Source: JACCTU01 sp963809175 (GTDB lineage: Bacteria; Actinomycetota; Thermoleophilia; Gaiellales; Gaiellaceae). Taken from it: a stretch of DNA of 64,000 bases. The notes beneath the pieces were generated by a model. That model saw only the letters and a program-made list of their open reading frames with translations. It ran no database searches and was not told where the DNA came from. The DNA is taken from NCBI GenBank assembly GCA_963809175.1, contig CAWEIK010000003.1, positions 744,001-808,000 on the forward strand, given 5' to 3'. A program made the position numbers and the translations under genes. Of the stretch, positions 38,759 through 47,356 are shown piece after piece. Within the stretch, counting starts at the first letter, position 1. Each line of letters opens with the position of its first letter.

Positions 38759-39862
38759 CGCCTGGACGGTAGCCGCTCGTCGAGCCTCACCAGCGCAGCT
38801 CCCGGGTCGGGCTTGGCCAGCTCGCGGGTGTCGCGAACCGTCCACGCGAACGGCACGACGAGCAGCAGGAGCGTCACGGGTGCGAACGACCGGAACCGGC
38901 CCGCCAGGACGCCCAGCACCGGGACGAGCGGCAGCACGTAGCGGTCGAAGTGCGAGTCGAGCGGGAGGAGCGCGACGAAGTAGACCGCGACGAAGGTCGC
39001 AAGCACGCGATCGGCGAGGTCCCGGCGCACGAGCGCGACGACGAGCCCGACCAGCGCGACGACGAGCGCCGGGCCGAGTGCGTCCCACAGCTGGCCCGTG
39101 AACGCGACGGCCGAGAACGAGTCGTCATCGGCGCCGAGCGAGCCGTCCCGGGCGCGCGACAGCCCGCGCCACCAGTCCGAGACGGCCTCGCCGAGGTGGA
39201 CGACCGCGAACGGGCTCGCGACGACGAACCCGGCGAGCGCGAGGCCCCCGGCGTAGGCGAGGCGCCGCCACTGCCCCCACGCCGCGACGGCGAGCGGCAC
39301 CAGCACGAGCGCGCCCGGCAACTTCGCGGCGGCCGCGGCGCCGATCGCCAGGCCCGCGAGCTCGTAGCGGCGCGTGACCAACAGCCCAAGAGCGATCGTG
39401 ACGAGCGTCGTCAGCAGCACGTCGGTGACCGCCATTCGCGAGTACGCGACGTGCACGCCTGCGACCGCGGTCGCGACCGCGGCCACGCCTCCGGCGAGGA
39501 CGCCGTACGACCGCTCGCCGAGCCACCACGCCGACGCCACCCCCACGAGCCCGATCGCGATCCCGACGATGCGCGCGGTGAGGTAGGAGGGCGCGTCCTG
39601 CCACGCCTGGAACGGCGCCTGCACGTACAGCAGGAGACTCGGCCAGTCGAAGAGCGGGTTCGGGTCGACGCCGCCGCCGTGGGTCATCTCCCACGCGCCG
39701 CGGGACGACGAGCTCCTCGTCCGGGTTCAGCAGCCCGCCGTCGGGCAGGCCGTAGCGCACGCCGACGAGGCGGAGCACGGCCGCGCCGACGAGCACGAGC
39801 CCGAGGATCGTCGCCGGGCCGCCCCAGCGGGACTCAGGTTCAGACTTGGGGAGGCTCGGCAC
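38755..39862 (-). CDS. glycosyltransferase family 39-like integral membrane protein (one apparent frameshift)
   Basis: About 368 residues after repair. From GTG 39862 (VPSLPKSEPESRWG) it has a first helix (ATILGLVLVGAAVLRLVG), then YGLPDGGLLNPDEE, the acidic first-loop motif typical of dolichol/polyprenol-phosphate-sugar-dependent mannosyltransferases. The frame breaks near 39700; removing one G gives VVPRAWEMTHGGGVDPNPLF. Further helices follow (YGVLAGGVAAVATAVAGVHV) and the loop LDSHFDRYVLPLVPVLGVLA. It probably transfers a sugar from a lipid carrier outside the membrane; acceptor unknown. Start overlaps the IGPS-like stop by 23 bases. Confidence 0.75.
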
Positions 39863-40439
39863 CGACGAGCTCGCGCACGTCGCTCGCGTTCACGACGACC
39901 GCGTCCACGCCGGCGCGCTCGAGCGCCTCGACCTCGTCGTGCGTCGCGTCCGGCAGATCGGCAACCGCCAGCTTTCCGGCCGGCACGTCCGGCAGCAGCT
40001 CGAGCACGTGGTCGATGGCAGGCGCGTCCGGGTCGGGTGACTCGCCGCCCAGCAGGAAGATCTCCGGGTCGACGTGCTCGAGCGTCGCCTGCAGCTCTTC
40101 CTCGTCGTGCACTTCGACGATGCTGTCGAGCCCGAGCGCGAGGCCGCGCTCGTGGTCGTCGGCGAGCCGCTCCCAGTCGTCGCCGTAGGCGCCGGCCACG
40201 AGCAGGCACGCATCGGCTCCGACGGCGTCCGCGGCCTCCGGGCCGTCGGGACACCAGAGGATCGGCAGGTCGGTCGCGTCACGAAGCGACGCTCCGCCCG
40301 CTCTCCTGACGACGATCCCGTCCGCGCCCTGCTCCTGGGCGGCGCCGGCAGCCTCGGGGTCGGCTACCTCGACGAGCACGGAGATGCCGTCCCCCTCGGA
40401 GATCGCCAGGCTGAGCCGCCGTGTCCCTCGCTCGTTCAT
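39840..40439 (-). CDS. indole-3-glycerol-phosphate-synthase-like barrel protein
   Basis: 199 residues, ATG 40439. Resembles a shortened TrpC: GISVLVEVADPEAAGAAQEQ, LPILWCPDGPEAADAVGADA, then GLDSIVEVHDEEELQATLEH as in the TrpC VEVHxxxE strand, and DEVEALERAGVDAVVVNASD for the last strand. It lacks the N-terminal about 50 residues of TrpC, including the usual catalytic Lys region, and reads LLGGESPDPDAP where TrpC has GINNRDL. It is unlikely to be a functional tryptophan enzyme. First gene of a three-gene operon with a glycosyltransferase and a spermidine-synthase-like protein, so a diverged role is more likely. Confidence 0.5.
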   Translation of the reverse strand: MNERGTRRLSLAISEGDGISVLVEVADPEAAGAAQEQGADGIVVRRAGGASLRDATDLPILWCPDGPEAADAVGADACLLVAGAYGDDWERLADDHERGLALGLDSIVEVHDEEELQATLEHVDPEIFLLGGESPDPDAPAIDHVLELLPDVPAGKLAVADLPDATHDEVEALERAGVDAVVVNASDVRELVGAEPPQV

Positions 40440-40497
40440 GCCGGAGGATGCTAACTGCGTCGTTGCGGGACGCCCTCGGCGGCGGCAGACTCCCCCT

Positions 40498-41088
40498 ATG
40501 GCGGAAGAACGACGTCCGGCGCTCCGGATCTCGGATGCGGAGCGCGAAGGTGCTGTCCGGACGCTCGGCGACCACCACGCCGTCGGGCGCCTGACCTACG
40601 AGGAGTTCGTGGAGCGCATGGATCGCGCCTACGAGGCTCGAACGCACGAGGAGCTCGACGTGCTGACAGCCGATCTCCCGGAGGCCCCGCTCGCACGGGC
40701 GAAGCCGCGCAAGCGTCGCTGGCTCGTCTCGGTGATGGGCGGCAACGAGCGCGCCGAGGACGTCGCCGACGAGGAGACGATGATCGTCGACGTGATGGGA
40801 GGCAGCGACCTCGACCTCCGCGGCGCGAGCTTCCCCGCCGGGGAGGCGACCGTGACGGCGATCGCGGTCATGGGTGGCTCGACGATCTGGGTGCCGGAAG
40901 GCGCTCGGGTCGAGCTCTCCGGCTTCGCGCTGATGGGCGGAAACAGCAACAGCGTCCCCAAGGGCGCGGCGAGCTCGGGCCCGCTCATCCGGGTCAAGGC
41001 GTGGTCGTTGATGGGCGGCGTCGACGTGCGGAGCGGCTCACGCCGCAGCGAGCGCAGGCGCGGACTGCCGCCGCCGCCGCGGCTCTAG
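40498..41088 (+). CDS. DUF1707 domain protein with LiaF-like C-terminus
   Basis: 196 residues from ATG 40498. Residues 8-58 are a DUF1707 module (ALRISDAEREGAVRTLGDHH, GRLTYEEFVERMDRAYEART). This is followed by a beta-strand repeat region (VSVMGGNERAED, IVDVMGGSDLDLRGASF, AIAVMGGSTIWVPEG, GFALMGGNSN, AWSLMGGVDV) typical of the cell-wall-active antibiotic response (LiaF) C-terminal domain. The regular VMGG beta-turns form a small solenoid. No membrane segment. Role unknown; LiaF-type domains sense envelope stress elsewhere. It is divergent from the IGPS-like operon (58-base gap) and convergent with the short ALDH gene. Confidence 0.85.
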   Translation: MAEERRPALRISDAEREGAVRTLGDHHAVGRLTYEEFVERMDRAYEARTHEELDVLTADLPEAPLARAKPRKRRWLVSVMGGNERAEDVADEETMIVDVMGGSDLDLRGASFPAGEATVTAIAVMGGSTIWVPEGARVELSGFALMGGNSNSVPKGAASSGPLIRVKAWSLMGGVDVRSGSRRSERRRGLPPPPRL

Positions 41089-41885
41089 CGCCCGATCGGG
41101 TGCCAGACCGTCTTCAGCTCGAGGAAGTCCGCGATCTGCCAGGCGCTCTGGCCGTCCGCCTGCCCGCGGACGACCCGCTTGACGTTGTCGGCAGCGAGGC
41201 GCTCGATGTCTGCGGACAGGCCGTCGGCGCCGGTCACGTCGATCGCGTTGACGTCCATGTGTCCCGCGAGCCACGGGGCGAGCTCTTCGCGTTGCCCGGT
41301 GAGGATGTTCACCGCGCCCGCCGGCACGTCTGAGGTCGCAAGCACCTCCGCGAGCTCGATCGCGGCGAGCGGGTGCGTCTCCGATGCGATCGCGACGACC
41401 GCGTTGCCGCCGACCAGCGCGGGGGCGATCCGGGAGATCAGGCCCGCGAGCGGCGGCTCGTCGGGCGCGAGCATGCCGACGACGCCCGTGGGCTCGGGGA
41501 CGGTGAAGTTGAAGTACGGCCCGGCGACGGGGTTGGAGCCTCCGAGCACCTGCGGGAGCTTGTCGGCCCACCCGGCGTACCAGACGACGCGGTCGATCGC
41601 GCGGTCGACTTCCTTCTTGCCTGAGCTGAGCTGCGCGAACTCGTCGCGGCGCGACTCGATCATCTCGGCGACGCGGTAGAGCACCTGGCCGCGGTTGTAG
41701 GCGGTCATCGTCGACCACTTGCCGTAGCCGTCGCGCGCCGCGCGAACGGCGTCGCGCACGTCCTTGCGCGAGGCGCGTGCGACGTTCTGCCCCTCGGCCT
41801 CGTACGTGCGGCCGGATTCCGAGCGCGGGAACGCTCCGCCGATGTAGAGCTTGTACGTCTTCTTGACCGGCAGGCGGTCAGCCAC
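41085..41885 (-). CDS. aldehyde dehydrogenase-like protein lacking the catalytic half
   Basis: 266 residues, about half the usual ALDH length. It keeps the N-terminal NAD-binding part: KLYIGGAFPRSESGRTYEAE, AARDGYGKWSTMTAYNRGQV, WYAGWADKLPQVLGGSNPVA and PALVGGNAVVAIASE. It ends after a Rossmann-like LATSDVPAGAVNILTG and a helical tail. The ELGGK glutamate motif and the catalytic cysteine are absent, so it cannot be an ALDH on its own. It follows a complete ALDH in the deoC operon with an 8-base overlap and an intact frame, so it is probably a maintained pseudoenzyme or a partner subunit rather than a fresh pseudogene. Confidence 0.85.
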   Translation of the reverse strand: MADRLPVKKTYKLYIGGAFPRSESGRTYEAEGQNVARASRKDVRDAVRAARDGYGKWSTMTAYNRGQVLYRVAEMIESRRDEFAQLSSGKKEVDRAIDRVVWYAGWADKLPQVLGGSNPVAGPYFNFTVPEPTGVVGMLAPDEPPLAGLISRIAPALVGGNAVVAIASETHPLAAIELAEVLATSDVPAGAVNILTGQREELAPWLAGHMDVNAIDVTGADGLSADIERLAADNVKRVVRGQADGQSAWQIADFLELKTVWHPIGR

Positions 41886-43368
41886 CGACGGCCTCGGAGT
41901 CGAACTTGAGATACGGCTCGAGGCCGTGCTTGCCGCCCTCGCGGCCGTAGCCGGATTCCTTGTAGCCGCCGAACGGCGACGTCGGGTCGAAGCGGTTGTA
42001 GGTGTTCGCCCAGACGACGCCGGCGCGCAGCTGCTGCGCCATCCAGAGGATGCGCGAGCCCTTCTCCGTCCAGACGCCCGCGCTGAGGCCGTACGGCGTG
42101 TTGTTCGCCTTCTCGACGGCTTCCTCAGGCGTGCGGAAGGTGAGCACCGACAGCACCGGCCCGAAGATCTCCTCCTGCGCGATCCGGTAGCTCTGCGCGA
42201 CGTTCGTGAAGACGGTCGGGACGAACCAGTAGCCCTTCTCCGGCAGGCGGCACGGCGGCTGGTAGATCTCCGCGCCCTCCTCCTTGCCCGCCTCGACGAG
42301 CTCGGTGATCTTGTCGAGCTGCATCTTCGAGTTGATCGCGCCGACGTCGGTGTTCTTGTCGAGCGGATCGCCGACCCGCAGCGTGGTCAGCCGCCGCTTG
42401 AGCTTGTCGATCACGGCGTCGGAGATCGACTCCTGCACGAGCAGCCGCGAGCCCGCGCAGCACACGTGGCCCTGGTTGAAGTAGATCCCGTTCACGATCC
42501 CCTCGACCGCCTGGTCGAGCGCGGCGTCGTCGAAGATCACGTTCGCCGCCTTGCCGCCGAGCTCGAGCGTGAGCTTCTTGCCGGTGCCCGCGAGCTCGCG
42601 CTGGATCGCCTTCCCCACTTCCGTCGAGCCGGTGAACGCGATCTTGTCGATGCCCGGGTGCTTGACGAGCGCGGCGCCGGTGCTGCCGTCGCCGGTGACG
42701 ATGTTGACGACGCCCGGCGGCAGCTCCGCCTGGCGCAGCACGTCGCAGAAGAGCAGCGCGGTCAGCGGCGTCGTCTCCGCGGGCTTGAGCACGACCGTGT
42801 TCCCGCACGCGAGCGCGGGAGCGATCTTCCACGACAGCATCAGCAGCGGGAAGTTCCACGGGATGATCTGGCCCGCGACGCCGACCGGCTTCGGCTTGCG
42901 GTTCGGGAACGCGTACTCGAGCTTGTCCGCCCAGCCCGCGTAGTAGAAGAAGTGTGCGGCCGCGAGCGGCAGGTCGACGTCGCGCGACTCCTTGATCGGC
43001 TTGCCGCCGTTCAGCGACTCGAGCACGGCGAACTCGCGCGCGCGCTCCTGCAGGATGCGCGCGATCCGGAACAGGTACTTCGCGCGCTCGGAGCCTGCGA
43101 GGTTCGACCAGCCGTTCTCGTACGCCCCGCGCGCGGCCTTGACCGCGAGGTCGACCTCCTCGGTCGTCGCCTGTCCGACCTCGGCGAGGGTCTCCTCGGT
43201 GGCCGGGCTGATCGTCGTGTACGTCTCGCTCGGCTCGAGCCACTCGCCGCCGACGAAGTGCCCGTAGCGCTCGCGGATCTGGACGACGTCGCGCGACTCG
43301 GGCGCGGGCGCGTACGTCCACTCGGACGGGACGGGGGTTCGTTCCTGCTTTCGCTCGAGGTCAGTCAA
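41878..43368 (-). CDS. NAD-dependent aldehyde dehydrogenase
   Basis: 496 residues, full-length ALDH. NAD site around PWNFPLLMLSWKIAPALACG, then VLKPAETTPLTALLF and FTGSTEVGKAIQREL; catalytic Glu in TLELGGKAANVIFDD, catalytic Cys in GHVCCAGSRLLVQES, and EEIFGPVLSVLTFRT. It starts within 8 bases of the deoC stop. In the deoC operon the natural substrate would be acetaldehyde released from deoxyribose 5-phosphate, giving acetate. The broader ALDH family allows others. Confidence 0.92.
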   Translation of the reverse strand: MTDLERKQERTPVPSEWTYAPAPESRDVVQIRERYGHFVGGEWLEPSETYTTISPATEETLAEVGQATTEEVDLAVKAARGAYENGWSNLAGSERAKYLFRIARILQERAREFAVLESLNGGKPIKESRDVDLPLAAAHFFYYAGWADKLEYAFPNRKPKPVGVAGQIIPWNFPLLMLSWKIAPALACGNTVVLKPAETTPLTALLFCDVLRQAELPPGVVNIVTGDGSTGAALVKHPGIDKIAFTGSTEVGKAIQRELAGTGKKLTLELGGKAANVIFDDAALDQAVEGIVNGIYFNQGHVCCAGSRLLVQESISDAVIDKLKRRLTTLRVGDPLDKNTDVGAINSKMQLDKITELVEAGKEEGAEIYQPPCRLPEKGYWFVPTVFTNVAQSYRIAQEEIFGPVLSVLTFRTPEEAVEKANNTPYGLSAGVWTEKGSRILWMAQQLRAGVVWANTYNRFDPTSPFGGYKESGYGREGGKHGLEPYLKFDSEAVGG

Positions 43369-44299
43369 CGGTGAAGTAGTCCGGTCCCTGGTAGCGGCCG
43401 GTCTTCTCCTTGCGGATCTGCATCAGCACGTCGTTGAGCAGCGACGAGGCGCCGAAGCGGTGGAGGTCGGGCGTCATCCAGTCGGGGCCGAGCGTCTCGT
43501 GGACGAGCACGAGGTGCTGCACGGCCTGCTTCGCGCTGCGCACTCCGCCGGCGGGCTTGAACCCGACGACGCGGCCGGTCTCGTCGTGCACGTCGCGGAT
43601 CGCCTCGAGCATGACGAGCGCGACGGGCAGCGTCGCGGCGGGCGAGATCTTGCCGGTCGACGTCTTGATGAAGTCGGCGCCGGCGGCCATCGCGAGGAGT
43701 GACGCGCGGCGCACGTTGTCGTACGTGCCGAGCTCGCCGGTCTCGAGGATCACCTTGAGGTGCAGATCGCCTGCAGCCTCCTTGACGCGCACGATCTCGT
43801 CGTAGACCTTCGCGTAGCGGCCCGAGAGAAACGCGCCGCGGTCGATGACCATGTCGATCTCGTCGGCGCCGAGCTCGACCGCCGAGCGCACGTCGGCGAG
43901 CTTGACCTCGATCGGGAACTGGCCCGAAGGGAACCCGGTCGCGACCGATGCGACCTTGACGCCGCTGTCGCCGAGCTTCTCCTTCGCGACGGGGACGAGG
44001 TTCGGGTAGACGCAGATCGCGGCGACCGGTGGAACGGTGGGATCGACGGGATCGGGACGCATCGCCTTCGAGCAGAGGGCCGCGACCTTCCCCGGTGTGT
44101 CGGCGCCCTCGAGCGTCGTCAGGTCCATCATCCGGATCGCGAGGTCGAGCGCGAAGAGCTTCGACTCGCGCTTGATCGAGCGCTTCGCGAGCGACGCGGC
44201 GCGCTCTTCGACCGCGACCTGGTCGATCGACCCGATGCGCGGCAGCCGCGGCTCGAGCGGAAGCTCGAAACCGCGCGGCAGTGCAGGCGCCTGGGCCAT
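43361..44299 (-). CDS. deoC: deoxyribose-phosphate aldolase
   Basis: 312 residues from ATG 44299. Cleaves 2-deoxyribose 5-phosphate to glyceraldehyde 3-phosphate and acetaldehyde. DeoC motifs include AAICVYPNLVPVAKEKLG, VASVATGFPSGQFP, ELGADEIDMVIDRGAFLSG, LKVILETGELGTYD, the Schiff-base lysine in GADFIKTSTGKISPAA, and VGFKPAGGVRSAKQAVQH. Longer than E. coli DeoC (259) by an N-terminal extension of about 40 residues. First gene of deoC-ALDH-ALDH-like; together with the upstream nuclease and nucleotidase it fits use of DNA-derived deoxynucleosides. Confidence 0.95.
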   Translation of the reverse strand: MAQAPALPRGFELPLEPRLPRIGSIDQVAVEERAASLAKRSIKRESKLFALDLAIRMMDLTTLEGADTPGKVAALCSKAMRPDPVDPTVPPVAAICVYPNLVPVAKEKLGDSGVKVASVATGFPSGQFPIEVKLADVRSAVELGADEIDMVIDRGAFLSGRYAKVYDEIVRVKEAAGDLHLKVILETGELGTYDNVRRASLLAMAAGADFIKTSTGKISPAATLPVALVMLEAIRDVHDETGRVVGFKPAGGVRSAKQAVQHLVLVHETLGPDWMTPDLHRFGASSLLNDVLMQIRKEKTGRYQGPDYFTVD

Positions 44300-44479
44300 G
44301 CATCGAGTGTAGCTCCGCCGTCCGGGCCGACCGTCATCGTTGCCGCGCAATGCGACCGAATCGCCGTGCGATCAGGCCTCGCGCGCCCCGCCCCGCCTGC
44401 CGGCCCCGTGCGAAGCGGCGCCGGCCGTGCGCGCCGCGGCGCCGGGTCTAGTAACCGGGCAAGCGGGAAGGCAGGGCTC

Positions 44480-45271
44480 GTGCGCGAGATTCGCGTCGAG
44501 AGCTGGGCCGAGCTGCACGAGCGGCTGTTCGAGGACTCCTGGCAGGAAAGCCTGGGGCGGCACCGCTCCAACTTCGCGTACCGCGGTCGCGCGCTCGCGA
44601 GCGAGGGGCTCGAGACGAGCCTCCAGCGGCTCGGCGGCGATCCAGGGTCGCTCGAGGCGCCCTTGATCCGCAGCTTCCGCAAGTACGCGCGGAAGAGCGA
44701 CGTCCCTTACGACTCGGCGTGGAACTGGCTCGCGCTCGCGCAGCACCACGGCCTCCCGACGCGCCTGCTCGACTGGACGTTCTCGCCGTACGTCGCGCTG
44801 CACTTCGCCACGACGACGCTGCTCCGTTACAACGAGGACGGTGTCGTGTGGACGATCGACTACGTGCGCGCGCACGAGCTGCTGCCCGAGTCGCTGCGGA
44901 CGGTGCTTCGCGACGAGGGCGCGAACGTCTTCACTGCCGAGATGCTCGATCGAGTCGCCCGGAGCCGCAGCGAGCTCGACCACCTCGCCGAGGACGACGA
45001 CTTCGTGCTCTTCCTCGAACCGCCGTCGCTCGACGACCGGATCGTGAACCAGTACGCGCTCTTCTGCCTGCTGTCGTCACCCGAGGCATCGCTCGACGAG
45101 TGGGGCGAGCAGCACGGGGACATCGTGCGCAAGCTGATCGTCCCCGGCGAGCTGAAGTGGGAGGTGCGCGACAAGCTCGATCAGGCGAACATCACGGAAC
45201 GCGTGCTGTTCCCGGGCCTGGACGGCCTGAGCGCGTGGCTGCGGCGGTACTACCTCCCGCGCGGCGGCTGA
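44480..45271 (+). CDS. stand-alone FRG-domain protein
   Basis: 263 residues from GTG 44480, with weak GGAAGG ribosome site. The FRG pattern is complete: SNFAYRGRALASEGLETSLQ (the aromatic-Arg-Gly signature), then LALAQHHGLPTRLLDW, SPYVALHFATTTL, a middle HELLPESLRTVL, LEPPSLDDRIVNQYALF and a C-terminal LDQANITERVLFPGL. The domain occurs in many bacteria and phages; its molecular activity is not established and relation to ADP-ribosyltransferase folds is only suggested. No partner gene is adjacent: it is divergent from deoC (180 bases) and has its own terminator. A defence or stress role is possible but unproven. Confidence 0.85.
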   Translation: MREIRVESWAELHERLFEDSWQESLGRHRSNFAYRGRALASEGLETSLQRLGGDPGSLEAPLIRSFRKYARKSDVPYDSAWNWLALAQHHGLPTRLLDWTFSPYVALHFATTTLLRYNEDGVVWTIDYVRAHELLPESLRTVLRDEGANVFTAEMLDRVARSRSELDHLAEDDDFVLFLEPPSLDDRIVNQYALFCLLSSPEASLDEWGEQHGDIVRKLIVPGELKWEVRDKLDQANITERVLFPGLDGLSAWLRRYYLPRGG

Positions 45272-45285
45272 GTTTTCGAGCGCAC

Positions 45286-45306
45286 CCCCACCCTTGGGTG
45301 GGGTTT
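45286..45306 (+). terminator. terminator of the FRG gene
   Basis: CCCCACCC-TT-GGGTGGGG, 8-bp stem followed by TTT, 15 bases after the FRG stop. Nothing else coding is seen in 45307-45408. Confidence 0.7.
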
Positions 45307-45408
45307 GGGCCACCCCGCACCCAACGTCGAGGCTATCGCTGCGGCGCGTGCCGTGTCTGTGACGAATTGTCGCGGGAGCGTGACGATCGCTCCACACGCA
45401 AAGTCCGT

Positions 45409-46269
45409 TCAGAGGCCGAGACGGTCGAGCAAGGCTCCGTCGCGGCGCCACCGCGGCCGCACCTTCACCTGCAGATCGAGGTAGACCGGCCGGCCGAGGA
45501 TCGCCTCGAACTCCGGGCGCGCCCGCGTGCCGATCTCCCTCACCATCGACCCGCCCTTGCCGACGAGGATGTGCTTCTGGGACTCGGTCTCGACGAGCAG
45601 GCTCGCGCGAACGACCTTCTCCCCCAGCTCCTCGATCTCGACCGTGATCGCGTGGGGCAGCTCCTCCTTCGTGAGGTGAAGCGCCTTCTCGCGGATCAGC
45701 TCGGCGAGCTGGAGCTCGAGCGGCAGGTTCGTGCGCTGGTCGAGCGGGAAGTACGTCTGCCCTTCGGGCAAGAGCCCGACGAGCTCTTCGCGGAGCTCCG
45801 GGATCCCGTCACCGGTCTTCGCGGACACCGGGTGCAGCGCGTGAAATGGGCCGAGCTGCGAAGCGGTGGCCATCTGCGTCGCGATGTGACCCGGCTTCAG
45901 CCGGTCGACCTTGTTCAGCGCGATCACGACCGGGACGTCGAGCGCAAAGACGCGCTTCGCGATGAAGCGGTCGCCCGCGCCGATCCGCTCGCGGGCGGAG
46001 AGCACGAACAGGACCGCCTCGACGTCCTCGAACGACCGGTCGACCGTGCGCTGCATCCGCTCGGTCATCTCGTCGAGCGGACGTTGGAACCCCGGCAGGT
46101 CGACGAGGACGAGCTGCGAGCCCTCGGCGTTGGCGATCCCGAAGATGCGATGCCGCGTCGTCTGCGGCTTGTCGGACACGATCGCGACCTTGCCGCCGCT
46201 GAGCGCGTTCACGAGCGTCGACTTGCCCACGTTCGGCCGGCCCGCGACGGCGACGAAGCCGGTCTTCAC
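45409..46269 (-). CDS. era: GTPase Era
   Basis: 286 residues from GTG 46269, which overlaps the cdd stop as GTGA. Assembly factor for the 30S subunit. G1 GRPNVGKS, G2-region TTRHRIFG, G3 LVDLPGFQRP and G4 ALNKVDRLKP, then a C-terminal KH domain with KHILVGKGGSMVREIG that binds the 3' end of 16S rRNA. Usual length. Last gene of phoH-ybeY-dgkA/pap2-cdd-era. Confidence 0.95.
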   Translation of the reverse strand: MKTGFVAVAGRPNVGKSTLVNALSGGKVAIVSDKPQTTRHRIFGIANAEGSQLVLVDLPGFQRPLDEMTERMQRTVDRSFEDVEAVLFVLSARERIGAGDRFIAKRVFALDVPVVIALNKVDRLKPGHIATQMATASQLGPFHALHPVSAKTGDGIPELREELVGLLPEGQTYFPLDQRTNLPLELQLAELIREKALHLTKEELPHAITVEIEELGEKVVRASLLVETESQKHILVGKGGSMVREIGTRARPEFEAILGRPVYLDLQVKVRPRWRRDGALLDRLGL

Positions 46270-46631
46270 AGGTCGAACGACTCGGGAAGCAGCTGGTCCG
46301 GCGTACGGGTGACGACTTCGCCGCTCGCCTTGCGAAAGGTCACGCGATCGAGCGCGAACTCGTGCAGCCACTGACGGCAGCCTCCGCACGGTGACGCGGT
46401 GATCGCGATCGCCTCGAGCTCGCCGGGAGAGAAGCCCTCCGTCACGGCACGGGAGAGCGCCGTTCGTTCTGCGCAGATCCCGAGCGGGTACGCCGCGTTC
46501 TCGACGTTCACGCCCTCGAGCACGCGTCCGTCTCTCGTCAGGACTGCCGCTCCGACGTGGAACTTCGAGTACGGCGCGTAGGCACGCGCGGCGATCGCGT
46601 CCGCCCGCGCCAGCAGCTCGTCGTCCGTCAC
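46266..46631 (-). CDS. cdd: cytidine deaminase
   Basis: 121 residues. Zinc-dependent deamination of cytidine and deoxycytidine to uridine forms. Active site NVENAAYPLGICAERTALSR (catalytic Glu in CAE) and PCGGCRQWLHEF supply the three Cys ligands, as in the tetrameric T-CDA class. Start overlaps the dgkA/pap2 stop region; translational coupling along the operon. Confidence 0.95.
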   Translation of the reverse strand: MTDDELLARADAIAARAYAPYSKFHVGAAVLTRDGRVLEGVNVENAAYPLGICAERTALSRAVTEGFSPGELEAIAITASPCGGCRQWLHEFALDRVTFRKASGEVVTRTPDQLLPESFDL

Positions 46632-47356
46632 GCCCAGAACACCTGGAAGATCACGAGCGTCACGAGGGCGCCGAGCAGCCCGCCGAGGAAGACCTCGAAC
46701 AGGGAGTGGATGCCGGCCTCGATGCGTGTCTGCGCCACGAGCAACGCCATGATGAAGGTCACGGTCGAGATGAGGAACCAGTAGGGCCCGTCGCCGATCA
46801 ACGTGGTGACGGCCACCCAGCCGCCGAACGCGACCGCCGCATGCCCCGACGGGAGCCCTCCGCGAAGTGGCGTGCCGCGCCCGGTGTACGCCTTGGCCGC
46901 GATCACGAGCATCACCGTGAGGACGAGCGCGATCAGGGTCACTTCGAACGGTGCTTCGCGCAGACCGTCGAGGATCCGCAGGCTCGGGTCGCGCAGGCGG
47001 TCGGCGAACACCAGGTACCCGACCGCGACCGCGACGACGGTCGCGATCAGCACTGCGCCCGCCGCGATGTCCTTCGCCAGCTTCGCCATCGGGTCGAACG
47101 ACGTCGTCGCCACGTCGATCGCGCCTTCGATCGCCGTGTTCACCATCTCCGCGATCAGGACGAACGCGATCACGATCAGGAGCGCAATCAGCTCGAACTT
47201 GTTCACGCCCGTCATCAGCGCCGCGATCAACACGACGACCGCGAGGAGGAAGTGGATCCTCATGTTCCGCTGCGTCCGGAGGACGTGGATGATCCCCTCG
47301 AATGCGTAGTTGAAGCTCTCGACGAGCGAGGGCGGGCGGAGGCGGGGCGAGTTCAC
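46628..47356 (-). CDS. diacylglycerol/undecaprenol kinase fused to a PAP2 phosphatase domain
   Basis: 242 residues from GTG 47356 (VNSPRLRPPSLVESFNYAFE). Residues about 10-115 are DgkA-like (AFEGIIHVLRTQRNMRIHFL, VLIAEMVNTAIEGAIDVATT with the catalytic Glu and Asn). Residues about 140-242 are PAP2-like (KAYTGRGTPLRGGLPSGHAA, TRIEAGIHSLFEVFLGGLLG), giving the GLPSGH motif and a terminal His. It combines a lipid kinase and a lipid phosphatase in one membrane protein, which could cycle undecaprenol and its phosphate. The usual neighbour of ybeY and era is a single-domain DgkA; the fusion is less common. Confidence 0.85.
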   Translation of the reverse strand: MNSPRLRPPSLVESFNYAFEGIIHVLRTQRNMRIHFLLAVVVLIAALMTGVNKFELIALLIVIAFVLIAEMVNTAIEGAIDVATTSFDPMAKLAKDIAAGAVLIATVVAVAVGYLVFADRLRDPSLRILDGLREAPFEVTLIALVLTVMLVIAAKAYTGRGTPLRGGLPSGHAAVAFGGWVAVTTLIGDGPYWFLISTVTFIMALLVAQTRIEAGIHSLFEVFLGGLLGALVTLVIFQVFWA

